A stretch of DNA of 64,000 nucleotides, taken from the NCBI RefSeq assembly GCF_003626915.1, contig NZ_CP032570.1, forward strand, positions 1,860,001 to 1,924,000, in the 5' to 3' direction. This DNA is from Tsuneonella amylolytica (GTDB lineage: Bacteria > Pseudomonadota > Alphaproteobacteria > Sphingomonadales > Sphingomonadaceae). Of this stretch, positions 33,453-41,841 are shown piece by piece. The notes under the pieces were generated by a model that was not told the DNA's origin, searched no databases, and was given only the letters and a program-made list of their open reading frames with translations. Each line of letters starts with the position of its first letter. Position 1 is the first letter of the stretch. Position numbers and translations under genes: made by a program.

Positions 33453-33829
33453 CGGCGCGGCTCCTGCTGGAGCTTGTCGGCAATCCGCCGCTCGAGCTCG
33501 GGCGTCGCATCCTCGGCCGCGCCCGCGAGCACCGCCTCGGCCACCAACACGACCCGACCGTCGCCGCCCATTTCGGCGACCGACGCTTCGGCGGCCTTCA
33601 GATAGGCAAGGCTCGCCGCCTGCACGGCCTCCGGTCCGGCATCGGCGCGCGCGGCTTCGTCGACGAACTTGCCGATGGTCTCGGCGAGCCGGACGGTAAC
33701 GATCCGGGGCGGTGGGTTCTCGGTCACCGCGCGCGTGATCCACGCGGCCCAGAGCAGCGCAGCGGCAAGGCCGAGCGTCGCGAGAATGCCGAGGGCCAGC
33801 CTGGGGTGGGGGAGCCGCAGTCTAGTCAT
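33449..33829 (-). CDS. trbI: TrbI, F-type inner membrane protein
   Basis: 126 residues (F TrbI 128) from the ATG at 33829; a longer frame exists but this start overlaps the orf130 stop by 8 nt. One N-terminal membrane helix (LALGILATLGLAAALLWAAWI), then IVTVRLAETIGKFVDEAAR and a helical periplasmic part. TrbI affects pilus retraction and outgrowth. The overlap with the S26 peptidase gene is 4 nt. Confidence 0.82.
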   Translation of the reverse strand: MTRLRLPHPRLALGILATLGLAAALLWAAWITRAVTENPPPRIVTVRLAETIGKFVDEAARADAGPEAVQAASLAYLKAAEASVAEMGGDGRVVLVAEAVLAGAAEDATPELERRIADKLQQEPRR

Positions 33830-34214
33830 GACGCCTGTCTCCTTCGGCAAGGCGGCGCTCGAGCCGCCGGAGGAAGGCCGGCAGGCGCAGCAGCGCGTAA
33901 CCGCCTCCGGCAAACAGGAACGCGACCTTGAGGTCCTGGCTGAACAGGTGCCGGGCGACCGGCTCGGCGAGCCGGTAGTGATCGGCGAGGTTGCCGAGCT
34001 GCGCGAACAGCAGTCCCAGATCCCACCCTGCGAGGAACAGGAACGCGAACAGCGGCAGGCCGAGCACGACGAGCACGATGTTCATCGCAAATCCCGCCGC
34101 CTCGATCAGAACGAGGCAGGTGCCCTGCGCCAGCGACCTCGTGTCGATCTGCCTCGCCCGGCTTTGCCCGCTTGCAATGCGATCGACCGGCGTTTCGTAG
34201 TCGAGGGCCATCAT
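33822..34214 (-). CDS. Conserved-position membrane protein of the transfer operon, 130 aa
   Basis: Located between traC and trbI, overlapping both by 4 and 8 nt, so clearly part of the operon. It has two hydrophobic segments (AGFAMNIVLVVLGLPLFAFLFLAG and VAFLFAGGGYALLRLP) and a basic C-terminal tail. No F-plasmid counterpart is recognised. It may be an inner-membrane scaffold of this F-type subfamily or an assembly factor for TraC; unknown. Confidence 0.75.
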   Translation of the reverse strand: MMALDYETPVDRIASGQSRARQIDTRSLAQGTCLVLIEAAGFAMNIVLVVLGLPLFAFLFLAGWDLGLLFAQLGNLADHYRLAEPVARHLFSQDLKVAFLFAGGGYALLRLPAFLRRLERRLAEGDRRHD

Positions 34215-36772
34215 GCGGCTCCTCGGGCCGAGCCGGCGATGCCCGCGACATGGCCGATCGCCCTGTCGAGCGGCATGCCGTCGGCGACATGCTTGTGGAT
34301 CGCGGCATAGGTGTCGGGATCGGACGAGAAGATTGTCGCCGAGAACGGGTCGAGCACGAGCCGGCCGACCGCCTCTATCTCTGGCCCCTTGATGTAGACT
34401 TCGCTGTATTCGGTGCCCGAGCGCTTGAGACTGCGGATCAGCGTCTCGGTGCGGTCGTCCATGTCGAGCCGCGCTTCCTTGCGGAAATCGGCGATGGTCT
34501 CGGCCTTCTGCTGGAGCACCAGCATCCAGTCGCTGTTCTCGAGCGCGGCGCGGGCGCCGTCCGACTTGTAGTAGTCGTTGAGGGATTGCGTGGCGGTGGC
34601 AAGCGCGCCGCCGTACTTGCGCGCGGTGCGGGCATAGGTCTCGACGAACTCGCCCATCGAGCCGCCCTTGAGCATGGCCCAGGCTTCATCGATCAGCAGC
34701 AGCTTCTTCGTGGAGCGCGAGGAGCGGGTCATCGCCTGGCCTGTCATGAACATGATCGCCGAAAGGACCACGCTCCGCAGCTCCTCGCGCGAGGCAAGAT
34801 CGCTCATCTCGAAGACGGTGAAATCGTCCTCGAAGGCGAAGCTCGCCTTGCCGGAGAAGAAACCGGCATAGCTGCCGCCGCGGCAGAACGGACCAATCGC
34901 GGTCGCCAGTTCCTTGCCGGCCTCACTTTCGGCGGAATGCAGCGCATGCGCGACATCGTCGATGCTGCCGCCGCTGCCGAGGCTGTCCCAGACCTGCGTG
35001 ATCGCGCGGTCGATCAGGCCTCGCTCGGTATCGCTGGGCGCCGTGCTCGGGCGCGCCATCTGCCCGACGATCGCCTTGATCATCGCGAAGCAGTCGAGCC
35101 GGTAATCCTCGTCGCTTTCGGCGCGGGCATCGTCGACCATCGAGAACGGGTTCAGCGAGAAGCCCGAAGCGAGCGTGAACTCGACAAAGCGCCCCCCCTG
35201 CAGCTTGACCGAGTGCTCGAAGCTGCGCCCGTCGTCGATCACCACGACCTTGGCGCCCGCGCCCCTCAGCGCCGCGCAGAGCTCCTGCAGCAGCACCGAC
35301 TTGCCCGAGCCCGACTTGCCGCAGATCGCGATGTTGTGGTTGCCCGCGCGATTCTCGAAGGGCGACCAGAAGAAGGGCTGGCCGCGCCGTCCGACGAGCA
35401 GCAGATGCGGGATGTCGCTGCCGAGATACTCGCCCTGCATCGGCGCGATGTTCGCCGCGGTCGTCGAGAGCATGGTCTTGAGGCGCTTGAGCCTCGCCAT
35501 GTCGCTTGCGAGACCGTCGGCAAGGCTCAGCGGGAAGGCGGCGATCAGCCCCTGGAGCTGGAGGAAGCGCTCGTCGGCGAGGTCCCAGCCCGCCGCCTTG
35601 TAGATCGCCTTGACCACGCGCTCGTGCGTGTCGCCCTGGCCGAGCGGCGAGATCGTGGTCAGGCCGTAGAACAGCTTGACCAGCTTCTTGCCCGCCTGGA
35701 GCTCGGCCTGGACATGGCGCCATTCGGCCGATTGCTCGCCGAGCCTCGGCAGGAAGCGCGCGCTCTTCGTATCCGAGAGGCTGGTCGTGCGCATGAACTT
35801 GTAGCCCGCGCGCGCGGCGGCGGCTTCCTGGTCGGGATAGACGAGGCACAGCATTGTCGCCGTGGGGCACGGGAAACGCAGCTTGTCGGTGAACATGTCG
35901 CCGATGAGGCGCGCGCATTCCCACGGCGCCCAGCGCTCGGGCGTCGAGCGCACGGCATAGTGGCGCAGATCGAAGCGGTCGGGATAGCATTCGCCGACCT
36001 GCGGCACGCCGTCGCGGTCGCGGCCGATCTCGCGGAAGCGCTCGGTGCGCAGGATCAACCGGTCGTCCTCGACCTCGAGTTCGATGTCGCGGCGGATCGC
36101 CTGGACATCGAGCGTCTCGTGGCGATTCCAGTCTATCCGGTCGGGCTCGCGCGCCGTGGTCGGCGAGGTCAGCTCGTCGATCAGCGCGAGCAGGCCGTGC
36201 GGTTCGAGACTGGCTGCGTGCAGTCCCAGCGAATGGAGCATGCCGAGAAGACCTTCGCGGCATTCGGTGAGTTCGGCATCGCTCGCATTGCCTGGCACGG
36301 GAACGCCCAGCGACAGGATCAGCCGGGTGGCGCGCGCGTGGAACGGCGCATGCGCCGAGCCCGATTGCCAGACCAGATCGTACAGACGCTGCGTGCGTGC
36401 CCGCGCGATCGCCTCGTAGATCCCGCCCTGCTCGTAGCGCGGTGCGAACCATGGTCCGACCACCGAGCCGATCCTGGGCGAAGCGAAATTGAGCACCTGC
36501 AGGCAGGCGCCCGCCGGCATCCCTTCGGAGAAGAACTGCCCGAGGATCTCGCCGGTGCGCTCGTCCGCGCCCACCAGCGGGGTCACTTCGAGCACGAAAC
36601 CCTTCGACGCGCGGTTGCGGTAGAGGCCGGTACGCTCGTCATAGACCCGGTAGGGCAGCCAGTCCGACAGCATGTCGAGCATCAGCGGCGCGCGAGCATG
36701 CTCCGCGCGGTCGGTGTCGGCGAACAGGCCGGAGAGCACCGCGTCGCGCGCGGCGCCAAGCGAAAAGCTCAC
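34211..36772 (-). CDS. traC: TraC, VirB4-type ATPase
   Basis: 853 residues (F TraC 875). The N-terminal TraC domain (DWLPYRVYDERTGLYRNRASKGFVLEV) is followed by an AAA-like ATPase with Walker A CGKSGSGKS around residues 480-490 and Walker B KKLLLIDEAWAMLKGG around 695. TraC is the essential pilus assembly ATPase at the inner membrane. It overlaps traV (ATGA) upstream and orf130 (ATGA) downstream. An 11-bp hairpin in the 3' part of traV lies just before its start. Confidence 0.95.
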   Translation of the reverse strand: MSFSLGAARDAVLSGLFADTDRAEHARAPLMLDMLSDWLPYRVYDERTGLYRNRASKGFVLEVTPLVGADERTGEILGQFFSEGMPAGACLQVLNFASPRIGSVVGPWFAPRYEQGGIYEAIARARTQRLYDLVWQSGSAHAPFHARATRLILSLGVPVPGNASDAELTECREGLLGMLHSLGLHAASLEPHGLLALIDELTSPTTAREPDRIDWNRHETLDVQAIRRDIELEVEDDRLILRTERFREIGRDRDGVPQVGECYPDRFDLRHYAVRSTPERWAPWECARLIGDMFTDKLRFPCPTATMLCLVYPDQEAAAARAGYKFMRTTSLSDTKSARFLPRLGEQSAEWRHVQAELQAGKKLVKLFYGLTTISPLGQGDTHERVVKAIYKAAGWDLADERFLQLQGLIAAFPLSLADGLASDMARLKRLKTMLSTTAANIAPMQGEYLGSDIPHLLLVGRRGQPFFWSPFENRAGNHNIAICGKSGSGKSVLLQELCAALRGAGAKVVVIDDGRSFEHSVKLQGGRFVEFTLASGFSLNPFSMVDDARAESDEDYRLDCFAMIKAIVGQMARPSTAPSDTERGLIDRAITQVWDSLGSGGSIDDVAHALHSAESEAGKELATAIGPFCRGGSYAGFFSGKASFAFEDDFTVFEMSDLASREELRSVVLSAIMFMTGQAMTRSSRSTKKLLLIDEAWAMLKGGSMGEFVETYARTARKYGGALATATQSLNDYYKSDGARAALENSDWMLVLQQKAETIADFRKEARLDMDDRTETLIRSLKRSGTEYSEVYIKGPEIEAVGRLVLDPFSATIFSSDPDTYAAIHKHVADGMPLDRAIGHVAGIAGSARGAA

Positions 36773-37344
36773 TTCTGGTCTCCTTGTTCTGGGGCTGTTT
36801 CGGAAAGCGAAAGGGGCACCCGGCCGGGGGAGGCGTTACGACCGGGTGCCCCAGGTTCCGGCGCGTCTGCGCCGGGTATCGCCGGACCGGGCTGCGAGGG
36901 GAGGAACAGCTGGTCCGGCAATTCGGGGAGGTTGGGATTCTTGGAATTCTCGGGCTCGGGCGCGCGGGCGACCGACTGGCCGATCGCGCGCAGCAGTTCG
37001 CCGGTCCCACTCGGCTGCCGCCAGCCCGCGCCGACTGGCTCGGGCAGCACGACCTGGACCACGCGGGCCTCATGCTCGCGCCCGGCTTCGTCGCGGTGCG
37101 CGGCGAGCACGATGCGCAGACTGCGACCCACGGACGTCCGACCCTGTGCGGAAGAGACGGGCAGCGTCTCCTGACCGGCAGCCGCGCCGGTCGCCTGCGC
37201 GTCGATCAGCGAGGTCGGTGCGCAGGTGCCCTCGGGCGCGCGGCAGGCGAAATTGCCCTCGACGTTGCCGCCGAGCGTGGCGCAGCCGGCGAGAAGCGAT
37301 GCCGCGAAGATCCCGCAGGCGAGGTTGCGGATGCACGCGCTCAT
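36769..37344 (-). CDS. traV: TraV, outer membrane lipoprotein of the core complex
   Basis: 191 residues (F TraV 171) with lipobox SLLAGC (Cys21) and a short Cys-containing mature N-terminus (GNFACRAPEGTCAPTSLIDAQ), then a Pro/Glu-rich C-terminus. TraV is a VirB7-like lipoprotein that anchors TraB-TraK in the outer membrane. It overlaps the DsbC-like gene and traC by ATGA. Confidence 0.88.
   Translation of the reverse strand: MSACIRNLACGIFAASLLAGCATLGGNVEGNFACRAPEGTCAPTSLIDAQATGAAAGQETLPVSSAQGRTSVGRSLRIVLAAHRDEAGREHEARVVQVVLPEPVGAGWRQPSGTGELLRAIGQSVARAPEPENSKNPNLPELPDQLFLPSQPGPAIPGADAPEPGAPGRNASPGRVPLSLSETAPEQGDQK
36813..36852 (-). promoter_or_regulatory. Strong hairpin inside the 3' end of traV, before traC
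   Basis: Perfect 11-bp inverted repeat, GGGGCACCCGG (36813-36823) and CCGGGTGCCCC (36842-36852), with an 18-nt loop. On the operon transcript it lies about 40-80 nt upstream of the traC start. It could be an mRNA processing or stability element that sets the ratio of upstream to downstream Tra proteins, or a pause site. Confidence 0.5.
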
Positions 37345-38201
37345 GACCGCGGCCCCTTTTCTCCCGCGGCGAACGCGCGCAGCGTCTGGGCATCGCGGAA
37401 GCCTTGGAGCACCGCGCCGTCGCTGGCCCGAACGATGACCGGCGTACCGGCAAATCCGTTCGCTTTCGCGAACGCTTCGTTAGCGTCGAGCGCTTTGGCA
37501 TTGGCGCAGGATTTGCCGGTGCCCTGCAATTCTCCGGCATAGGCGGCGTGAAGCGCCTTTTCCGGGTCCTTCGCGCAGAGCACCGTCTCGGAAAGCTGCC
37601 GACTCGCCGCGCCGAAGATCGAGATCGGGCGCTCCTCGACCTGGAGCTTCGCCTTGACGAGTTCGGCCGCGAGACGCTGGCAATAGCCGCACTGGAAATC
37701 GGAGAAGACCACCAGCCTCGCACCCTTCGGGTTGCCCCAGCGGATTGCGCCCTCGGCGGGCAGGCTCGCAAGATCGACCGTCTTTGCCGCTTCCGACGGG
37801 ATGGTCTCGTTTTGTTCCGAACGTGCCCGGGCGCCGCCCGCGGCGAGCAGATCGGGATTGAGTTCAAGCAGCCGCGCGGCGGTAACATCGCGCCGCTCTT
37901 CCATGTCGTAGAGTCGGCCCACGAAGAGGTAGCGGGCGGTCTCGTCGATATAGAACAGCGTGTCGCCCGAGACGACCTCGCACCACGGACCGAGCGTATC
38001 GCAGGTCAGCGCATCGACCGGTGTTTTCGGGAGGCGCAGCTTGAGCGCGGCGGCGACATCGCTTGCGAGACTCGCCGCATTGGCGGGAAGCGCGGTGACG
38101 GCGGCGACCCCGAGGCTCAGCACCGTGGCGGCGCCGGTCATCGCGAGCGCGACATGGGTGGCGCGGGCTTTCAGGCCTGGGCGGGTGTGCGTGAAATTCA
38201 T
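37341..38201 (-). CDS. DsbC-like disulphide isomerase of the transfer operon
   Basis: 286 residues from the ATG at 38201. A signal peptide (VALAMTGAATVLSLGVAAVTALPANA) precedes a DsbC-type dimerisation region (LKLRLPKTPVDALTCDTLGPWCEVVSGDTLFYIDETARYLFVGRLYD) and a thioredoxin domain with C-G-Y-C (FSDFQCGYCQRL) and cis-Pro (GFAGTPVIV). It sits between traB and traV, and would fold the Cys-rich TraN, TraU, TraH and TraV in the periplasm, a job done by TrbB in F. It overlaps traV by 4 nt. Confidence 0.88.
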   Translation of the reverse strand: MNFTHTRPGLKARATHVALAMTGAATVLSLGVAAVTALPANAASLASDVAAALKLRLPKTPVDALTCDTLGPWCEVVSGDTLFYIDETARYLFVGRLYDMEERRDVTAARLLELNPDLLAAGGARARSEQNETIPSEAAKTVDLASLPAEGAIRWGNPKGARLVVFSDFQCGYCQRLAAELVKAKLQVEERPISIFGAASRQLSETVLCAKDPEKALHAAYAGELQGTGKSCANAKALDANEAFAKANGFAGTPVIVRASDGAVLQGFRDAQTLRAFAAGEKGPRS

Positions 38202-38202
38202 G

Positions 38203-39510
38203 TTACTTGGTGCTCCTGACATGGACGCCGTCGAGAAAGACGATCTCGACCTCGATGCCGGTCGGCATCTCGACGACGGGTTGGTATTGTTCTGCGCGTT
38301 CGATGAGGTACCGGCTGACCGTATCGGCGGCGTCGCCCGCGCCCTGGCCGAAACCGCCGGCAAGAATGTCGGTCGGCGAGAGCGCCTCGCGCTGGCCATT
38401 GGCGCCGACCTGTCCGGTGAAGATGCCGTTGGCATTGGCGGAGAAGCCGCGCCCGAACCCGCCGACGATCCCGGCGAGCAGCGCCTGGCCGACGAGACTG
38501 CCTTCGCGGCTGACCACGCGGCCGCGCACCCCCGACTTGCCTGCAAAGGCGATGAACCCCTTGACCTCGCTCACCGCGTAGCGGCCGCCGGGCTGCGCGC
38601 AGGTCATCCGCGCGAGCTTGACGTAAACCTTCTCGGCCGAGAGGTCGCCGCGCGCCGCGCCGTTGACGAGGCACCCGGTAAGGTCGGTGGTAAGCAGCCG
38701 CTTGCCGCTGACGACCGAGCGAGCGGGACCGGTGATCCTCAGCACCACCGGCAGCGGATCGGTCTGGCTGGCAACGCCGGTCGAGGCGTCGACCCCGACG
38801 ATCACCCGCGCCGGGGCATAGGAATTGGGCGGCAGGTAATCGCGGCTCGCCTCGAGCATCAGTGCAGGCGTGCGTTCGACCGCCGGGCGGCTCTTTGCCT
38901 CGCCCGCCTCGCCGAAGCTGAGCGTGCTGAGGCCTCCGCTCTGCGAACCGGGCGCGAGCGCGTCGCGCTGTTGCGGCCCCTGTCGCGGCTGCGGCGGCGT
39001 GACCCCCGGCCCATAGGTCGGCGGCGGCGCGGCCGGTGCCGGTGGCTCGGCCTGGCGAACCTGCTGCAGCTCTCCGCGCAAGGCGGCGTTCTCGGCCGAG
39101 ATCGCGTCGATCGCCGTCTGACCGTCGCTGCGCATCTGCGCGTTCTCGGAGCGCAGCGCTTCAAGTTCCTGCTCGATCGCGGGCCGCGGCACTTGCGTTT
39201 CCTGGAGATCCTTGATCGCGCGGCCCTGCGCATCGAGCCGATTGCCGTAGGTGGCCACGAACTCGCGCTGCGAGAGGTTGCGGTTGACCAGACCGCCGGT
39301 GTCGATGGTTGTCGCGCCCTCGGTCGCGGCGCCGTCTTCGTCCTCGCCGCCGAAGACGATCCACGACCCGCCGATCAGGACCAGCGCGCCCAGCCCTGCG
39401 AGCAGCAGCTTCTGCCGCCTGGCGATCTGCGTGTTGAGGGTCCGTCGGCCTTCGGCATGACCGTTGTCGTGCGGCGCGCGTTCGGGCGCGGCCTCGGATG
39501 CGTTGGCCAT
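38203..39510 (-). CDS. traB: TraB, core complex scaffold (VirB10-like)
   Basis: 435 residues (F TraB 475) from the ATG at 39510. Short cytoplasmic N-terminus, one membrane helix (KLLLAGLGALVLIGGSWIVF), a coiled coil (IEQELEALRSENAQMRSDGQ), a Pro/Gln-rich linker, and the VirB10-like barrel domain (AVERTPALMLEASRDYLPPNSYAPARVIVGVDA...). TraB spans the envelope, linking inner membrane to TraK and TraV. The stop is 1 nt from the DsbC-like start. Confidence 0.93.
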   Translation of the reverse strand: MANASEAAPERAPHDNGHAEGRRTLNTQIARRQKLLLAGLGALVLIGGSWIVFGGEDEDGAATEGATTIDTGGLVNRNLSQREFVATYGNRLDAQGRAIKDLQETQVPRPAIEQELEALRSENAQMRSDGQTAIDAISAENAALRGELQQVRQAEPPAPAAPPPTYGPGVTPPQPRQGPQQRDALAPGSQSGGLSTLSFGEAGEAKSRPAVERTPALMLEASRDYLPPNSYAPARVIVGVDASTGVASQTDPLPVVLRITGPARSVVSGKRLLTTDLTGCLVNGAARGDLSAEKVYVKLARMTCAQPGGRYAVSEVKGFIAFAGKSGVRGRVVSREGSLVGQALLAGIVGGFGRGFSANANGIFTGQVGANGQREALSPTDILAGGFGQGAGDAADTVSRYLIERAEQYQPVVEMPTGIEVEIVFLDGVHVRSTK

Positions 39511-40331
39511 CACTCGACCCCTCCGGTGCTGAAGACAAGGAAAGCGCTGGTTGCTTCGCCGGGCGGCAGCGTGTCGCGGCCATATGCGAAGGCGAGCGCG
39601 CCTGCGGGCGCCTCTCGCTCCTCGCCGAGCGCGAGCGGCTCCTTTCCCATGTTGCGAATGAGAAAGCGCTGACCGGTCAGCGTCGCCCCGTCGTACTGCG
39701 CGACCTGCTGGACCTCGATGGCGCCGGTGCGGCGCGGCCGCGACAGTTCGGCGCGCGCCGAGAAGCCTGGCAGTACCCCATCGCTCGCCATAGCCTCGAT
39801 CAGGCGGATGGCGGCTTCGTTCTGGCCGCTTTCCTGCTCCCATTCGGCCGCCTCGCTACGGACGAGCGCCGGATTGGTGATGAACAGCTGGCCCGCCTCC
39901 ACGCCGCCGAGGCGGCAGGCGAACTTGTAGACGTAGCCGGCCTTGCTGGTGGCGAAGAAGCTGACCTTGTCCGAGGCGAACTGCGGCGGCACCGAGATGT
40001 AGATGTCGCCGCGGACAGGCTCGTGGGTCACCTGAAAGTCGTTGTAGGGAAAGCCGCTCCCGATCTTCGAGACATTGGCGAACCCGTCCTCGACCAATGC
40101 GATGCGGGTCAGCTCGCCGCGCGCGAGCTCGCAGTCGATCGTCGCATTGTCCGCCGCCTCGACGAGCTGGTCGGCGTGCGCGGGGACCGCGAAGAGCGCG
40201 AACGATGCCGCCACGAAGGCCGCGCCGATCGCGCGCAGGCCGCTGTCGGGAACCCTGCTCGCCCCGATGCAGAAGCAGGCAAGGCCGGTCCCCGCGAGCG
40301 CCGCGCTCAGCGGCGTGGAAAAGAGGCTCAT
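39510..40331 (-). CDS. traK: TraK, core complex secretin-like protein (VirB9-like)
   Basis: 273 residues. The N-terminus has an extended hydrophobic region and a signal peptide ending AVPAHA before DQLVEAADNATIDCELARGELTRI. The C-terminal domain carries TRSQRF-like beta strands (ATLTGQRFLIRNMGKEPLALGE). TraK pairs with TraB and TraV in the outer-membrane core. It overlaps traE (ATGA) and shares one base with traB. Confidence 0.9.
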   Translation of the reverse strand: MSLFSTPLSAALAGTGLACFCIGASRVPDSGLRAIGAAFVAASFALFAVPAHADQLVEAADNATIDCELARGELTRIALVEDGFANVSKIGSGFPYNDFQVTHEPVRGDIYISVPPQFASDKVSFFATSKAGYVYKFACRLGGVEAGQLFITNPALVRSEAAEWEQESGQNEAAIRLIEAMASDGVLPGFSARAELSRPRRTGAIEVQQVAQYDGATLTGQRFLIRNMGKEPLALGEEREAPAGALAFAYGRDTLPPGEATSAFLVFSTGGVE

Positions 40332-40894
40332 GATGGCTGCTCCTCGTTTGTGGTAATTTGCTCGAAGCCGGTGAGGCCAAGCGAAAGCCCGCGCTTCGCC
40401 CAGGCAAAGCGGAAGGTCCGTTCCTGACTCGCGATCACCTGCGCTCCGACGAACGTCTTGAGCGTGCCGGTGACGGACGCGGTGAGGCTCTTGGTGTCGA
40501 CCAGCATCGAGCGGATTACGAAGGCCTGGCTGACGTCGGAGCCGCGCTGCTCGTCGACGATCTTGACCAGATCGGCCTTGAGGCGGCCGTGCGCTGCCGG
40601 ATCGGCCACCTTGAGTATCTGCTCCATCCAGTAGTCGAGGCTCTCGGGCGAACGGTTCAGGAGCATCAGCGCGGTGTCGCGGGTGACGAGCTCGAGGTAA
40701 TGCGTATCGATCCCGCCGCTCGAGACCGTGAGGTTCTCGGCGGTGACCGGCACGAGAACAACCTGCTCGTCGCGGGTGATCGCGGCGCCGATACCCAGCA
40801 CGCTGGTCGCTGCCAGGATGGCGCTCAGCCCTGCGAAGCGGTTGCGCTGGGCGAGATATCGCTGGGCCTGCGCATGCGCGAATTCGGTTTGCAT
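40328..40894 (-). CDS. traE: TraE, pilus assembly protein (VirB5/VirB8-like)
   Basis: 188 residues, the same as F TraE. A single membrane segment (AGLSAILAATSVLGIGAAI) near the N-terminus, then a periplasmic domain with the family VSSGGIDTHYLELVTRDTALMLLNRSPES and DVSQAFVIRSMLVDTKSL. It belongs to the inner-membrane part of the transfer apparatus. The start is 13 nt from the traL stop. Confidence 0.93.
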   Translation of the reverse strand: MQTEFAHAQAQRYLAQRNRFAGLSAILAATSVLGIGAAITRDEQVVLVPVTAENLTVSSGGIDTHYLELVTRDTALMLLNRSPESLDYWMEQILKVADPAAHGRLKADLVKIVDEQRGSDVSQAFVIRSMLVDTKSLTASVTGTLKTFVGAQVIASQERTFRFAWAKRGLSLGLTGFEQITTNEEQPS

Positions 40895-40907
40895 GTCGGT
40901 CCTCCTC

Positions 40908-41195
40908 TCAGCCGGCCAGCAGGCGGCAATGGGAGGGCGGCGTGGCTTTCAATCCCAGGAAGCTCCCGGGCAGATACCAGTAGGCAGCATGCACCAGTTT
41001 CGACCCAGCATTGCCTGCCTTCGCCTTCCGCAGGGCGAACCAGGTCACGACCGATAGGCCCGTGCCGATGATGATGTGCTGCGCGAGAATGCCCCAAGCG
41101 AACGGGACGAGAAGTCCCGCGAACTCGTCGATGGTCCAGAAGCCGATGAGCTCCGGATCGTCGAGCCGCCGTGGAACAAGGTATCTGTCGGCCAT
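40908..41195 (-). CDS. traL: TraL, pilus assembly protein (VirB3-like)
   Basis: 95 residues (F TraL 91): DRYLVPRRLDDPELIGFWTIDEF at the N-terminus, two hydrophobic stretches (LVPFAWGILAQHIIIGTGLSVVTWF), and a C-terminal AAYWYLPGSFLGL segment near the end. TraL is a small inner-membrane component. It is the second gene after the pilin. Confidence 0.92.
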   Translation of the reverse strand: MADRYLVPRRLDDPELIGFWTIDEFAGLLVPFAWGILAQHIIIGTGLSVVTWFALRKAKAGNAGSKLVHAAYWYLPGSFLGLKATPPSHCRLLAG

Positions 41196-41216
41196 GATGC
41201 CGCCCTCCTGCCGTTA

Positions 41217-41240
41217 GACCGCTGTCAGATGACCGCGGTC
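41217..41240 (-). promoter_or_regulatory. Small hairpin at the traA-traL junction
   Basis: Arms GACCGC (41217-41222) and GCGGTC (41235-41240), with a 12-nt loop, straddle the traA stop. A post-pilin hairpin could favour higher pilin mRNA stability relative to the assembly genes. Short stem, so weak support. Confidence 0.3.
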
Positions 41241-41539
41241 ACGACCGAGGTGACGATCGGCACGCCGGTGCCGACGCCGATCCCGACACCCACCGGCACC
41301 GCCACCTGGCCAAGCGCAAAGCGTCCCGAGGCCAGTGCGATGAGGCCGCCGGCGAGCGACATGACGGTGATGATTTTGCCGCCCGAACCTTCGAGGAAGT
41401 CGGTGAACTTCTGCAGCGCCGGATCGAACGTGGTGTCGGCGCCGGCATAGGCGGCACCGGCGCAGGCGATCGCTACAATGGCGGGAAGGATATAGTCGCG
41501 GCCCCGGGGGCGGGCGGCGCTGAGCGGCTTGGTGATCAT
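41225..41539 (-). CDS. traA: TraA, conjugative pilin precursor
   Basis: 104 residues from the ATG at 41539. A long basic leader and hydrophobic signal (ITKPLSAARPRGRDYILPAIVAIACAGAAYA) should be cleaved after Ala32, leaving about 72 residues (F mature pilin 70): GADTTFDPALQKFTDFLEG and two hydrophobic helices (IITVMSLAGGLIALASG, VAVPVGVGIGVGTGVPIV). First gene of the transfer operon. Its promoter region contains a LexA-type box (41583-41597) and the TTTCCTACA motif (41615-41628). Confidence 0.93.
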   Translation of the reverse strand: MITKPLSAARPRGRDYILPAIVAIACAGAAYAGADTTFDPALQKFTDFLEGSGGKIITVMSLAGGLIALASGRFALGQVAVPVGVGIGVGTGVPIVTSVVTAVI

Positions 41540-41582
41540 CGGGAGGAACTCCGGGAAGGTTGAACATCGAACCAGCGAGCAT

Positions 41583-41597
41583 GTTCGCTGTATGTTC
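41583..41597. promoter_or_regulatory. LexA-type SOS box upstream of traA
   Basis: GTTCGCTGTATGTTC is a perfect alphaproteobacterial GTTC-N7-GTTC box, 44 nt upstream of the traA start and downstream of the TTTCCTACA element, where a repressor would block the promoter. Binding is inferred from the consensus. Confidence 0.55.
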
Positions 41598-41614
41598 ATT
41601 CCTCGCCCTGGAGC

Positions 41615-41628
41615 CGGGGTGTAGGAAA
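41615..41628 (-). promoter_or_regulatory. TTTCCTACA transfer-regulon motif upstream of traA
   Basis: CGGGGTGTAGGAAA on the plus strand; identical over 14 bases to 2722-2735. On the minus strand it reads toward traA, 76-89 nt from its start. See the matching features at 2722, 3822 and 41842. Confidence 0.55.
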
Positions 41629-41822
41629 TCGCGAAGTGCGTTGGGCGCTGTCTCACCAAGCAAAAAGCGACATCGACATGGGTCCGGGCCGGGTTCCGCG
41701 CTGGTCGGGCGGCGAATCGCGCAAACTTGGCTGCATTCTGCGCGGGGCGTGCCGCGAATCGCGATCCGGCAGCCGGAATTCGCGCGAATCATCATAGGAA
41801 GCTGATTCGATCCTTCCTCTAT

Positions 41823-41837
41823 GTTCTCTTCTTGTTC
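41823..41837. promoter_or_regulatory. LexA-type SOS box upstream of the 41910 regulator
   Basis: GTTCTCTTCTTGTTC, a perfect GTTC-N7-GTTC match, 72 nt upstream of the start at 41910 and immediately 5' of the TTTTCCTACAG motif. It mirrors the box in front of traA. Confidence 0.55.
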
Positions 41838-41841
41838 TTTT

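Noticed and set aside
34172-37174. 1000-residue plus-strand open frame opposite traC and traV
   Set aside because: It is an antisense shadow of highly GC3-biased traC/traV; composition is Arg/Glu/Ala-rich with no domain, and the minus genes form a recognised operon.
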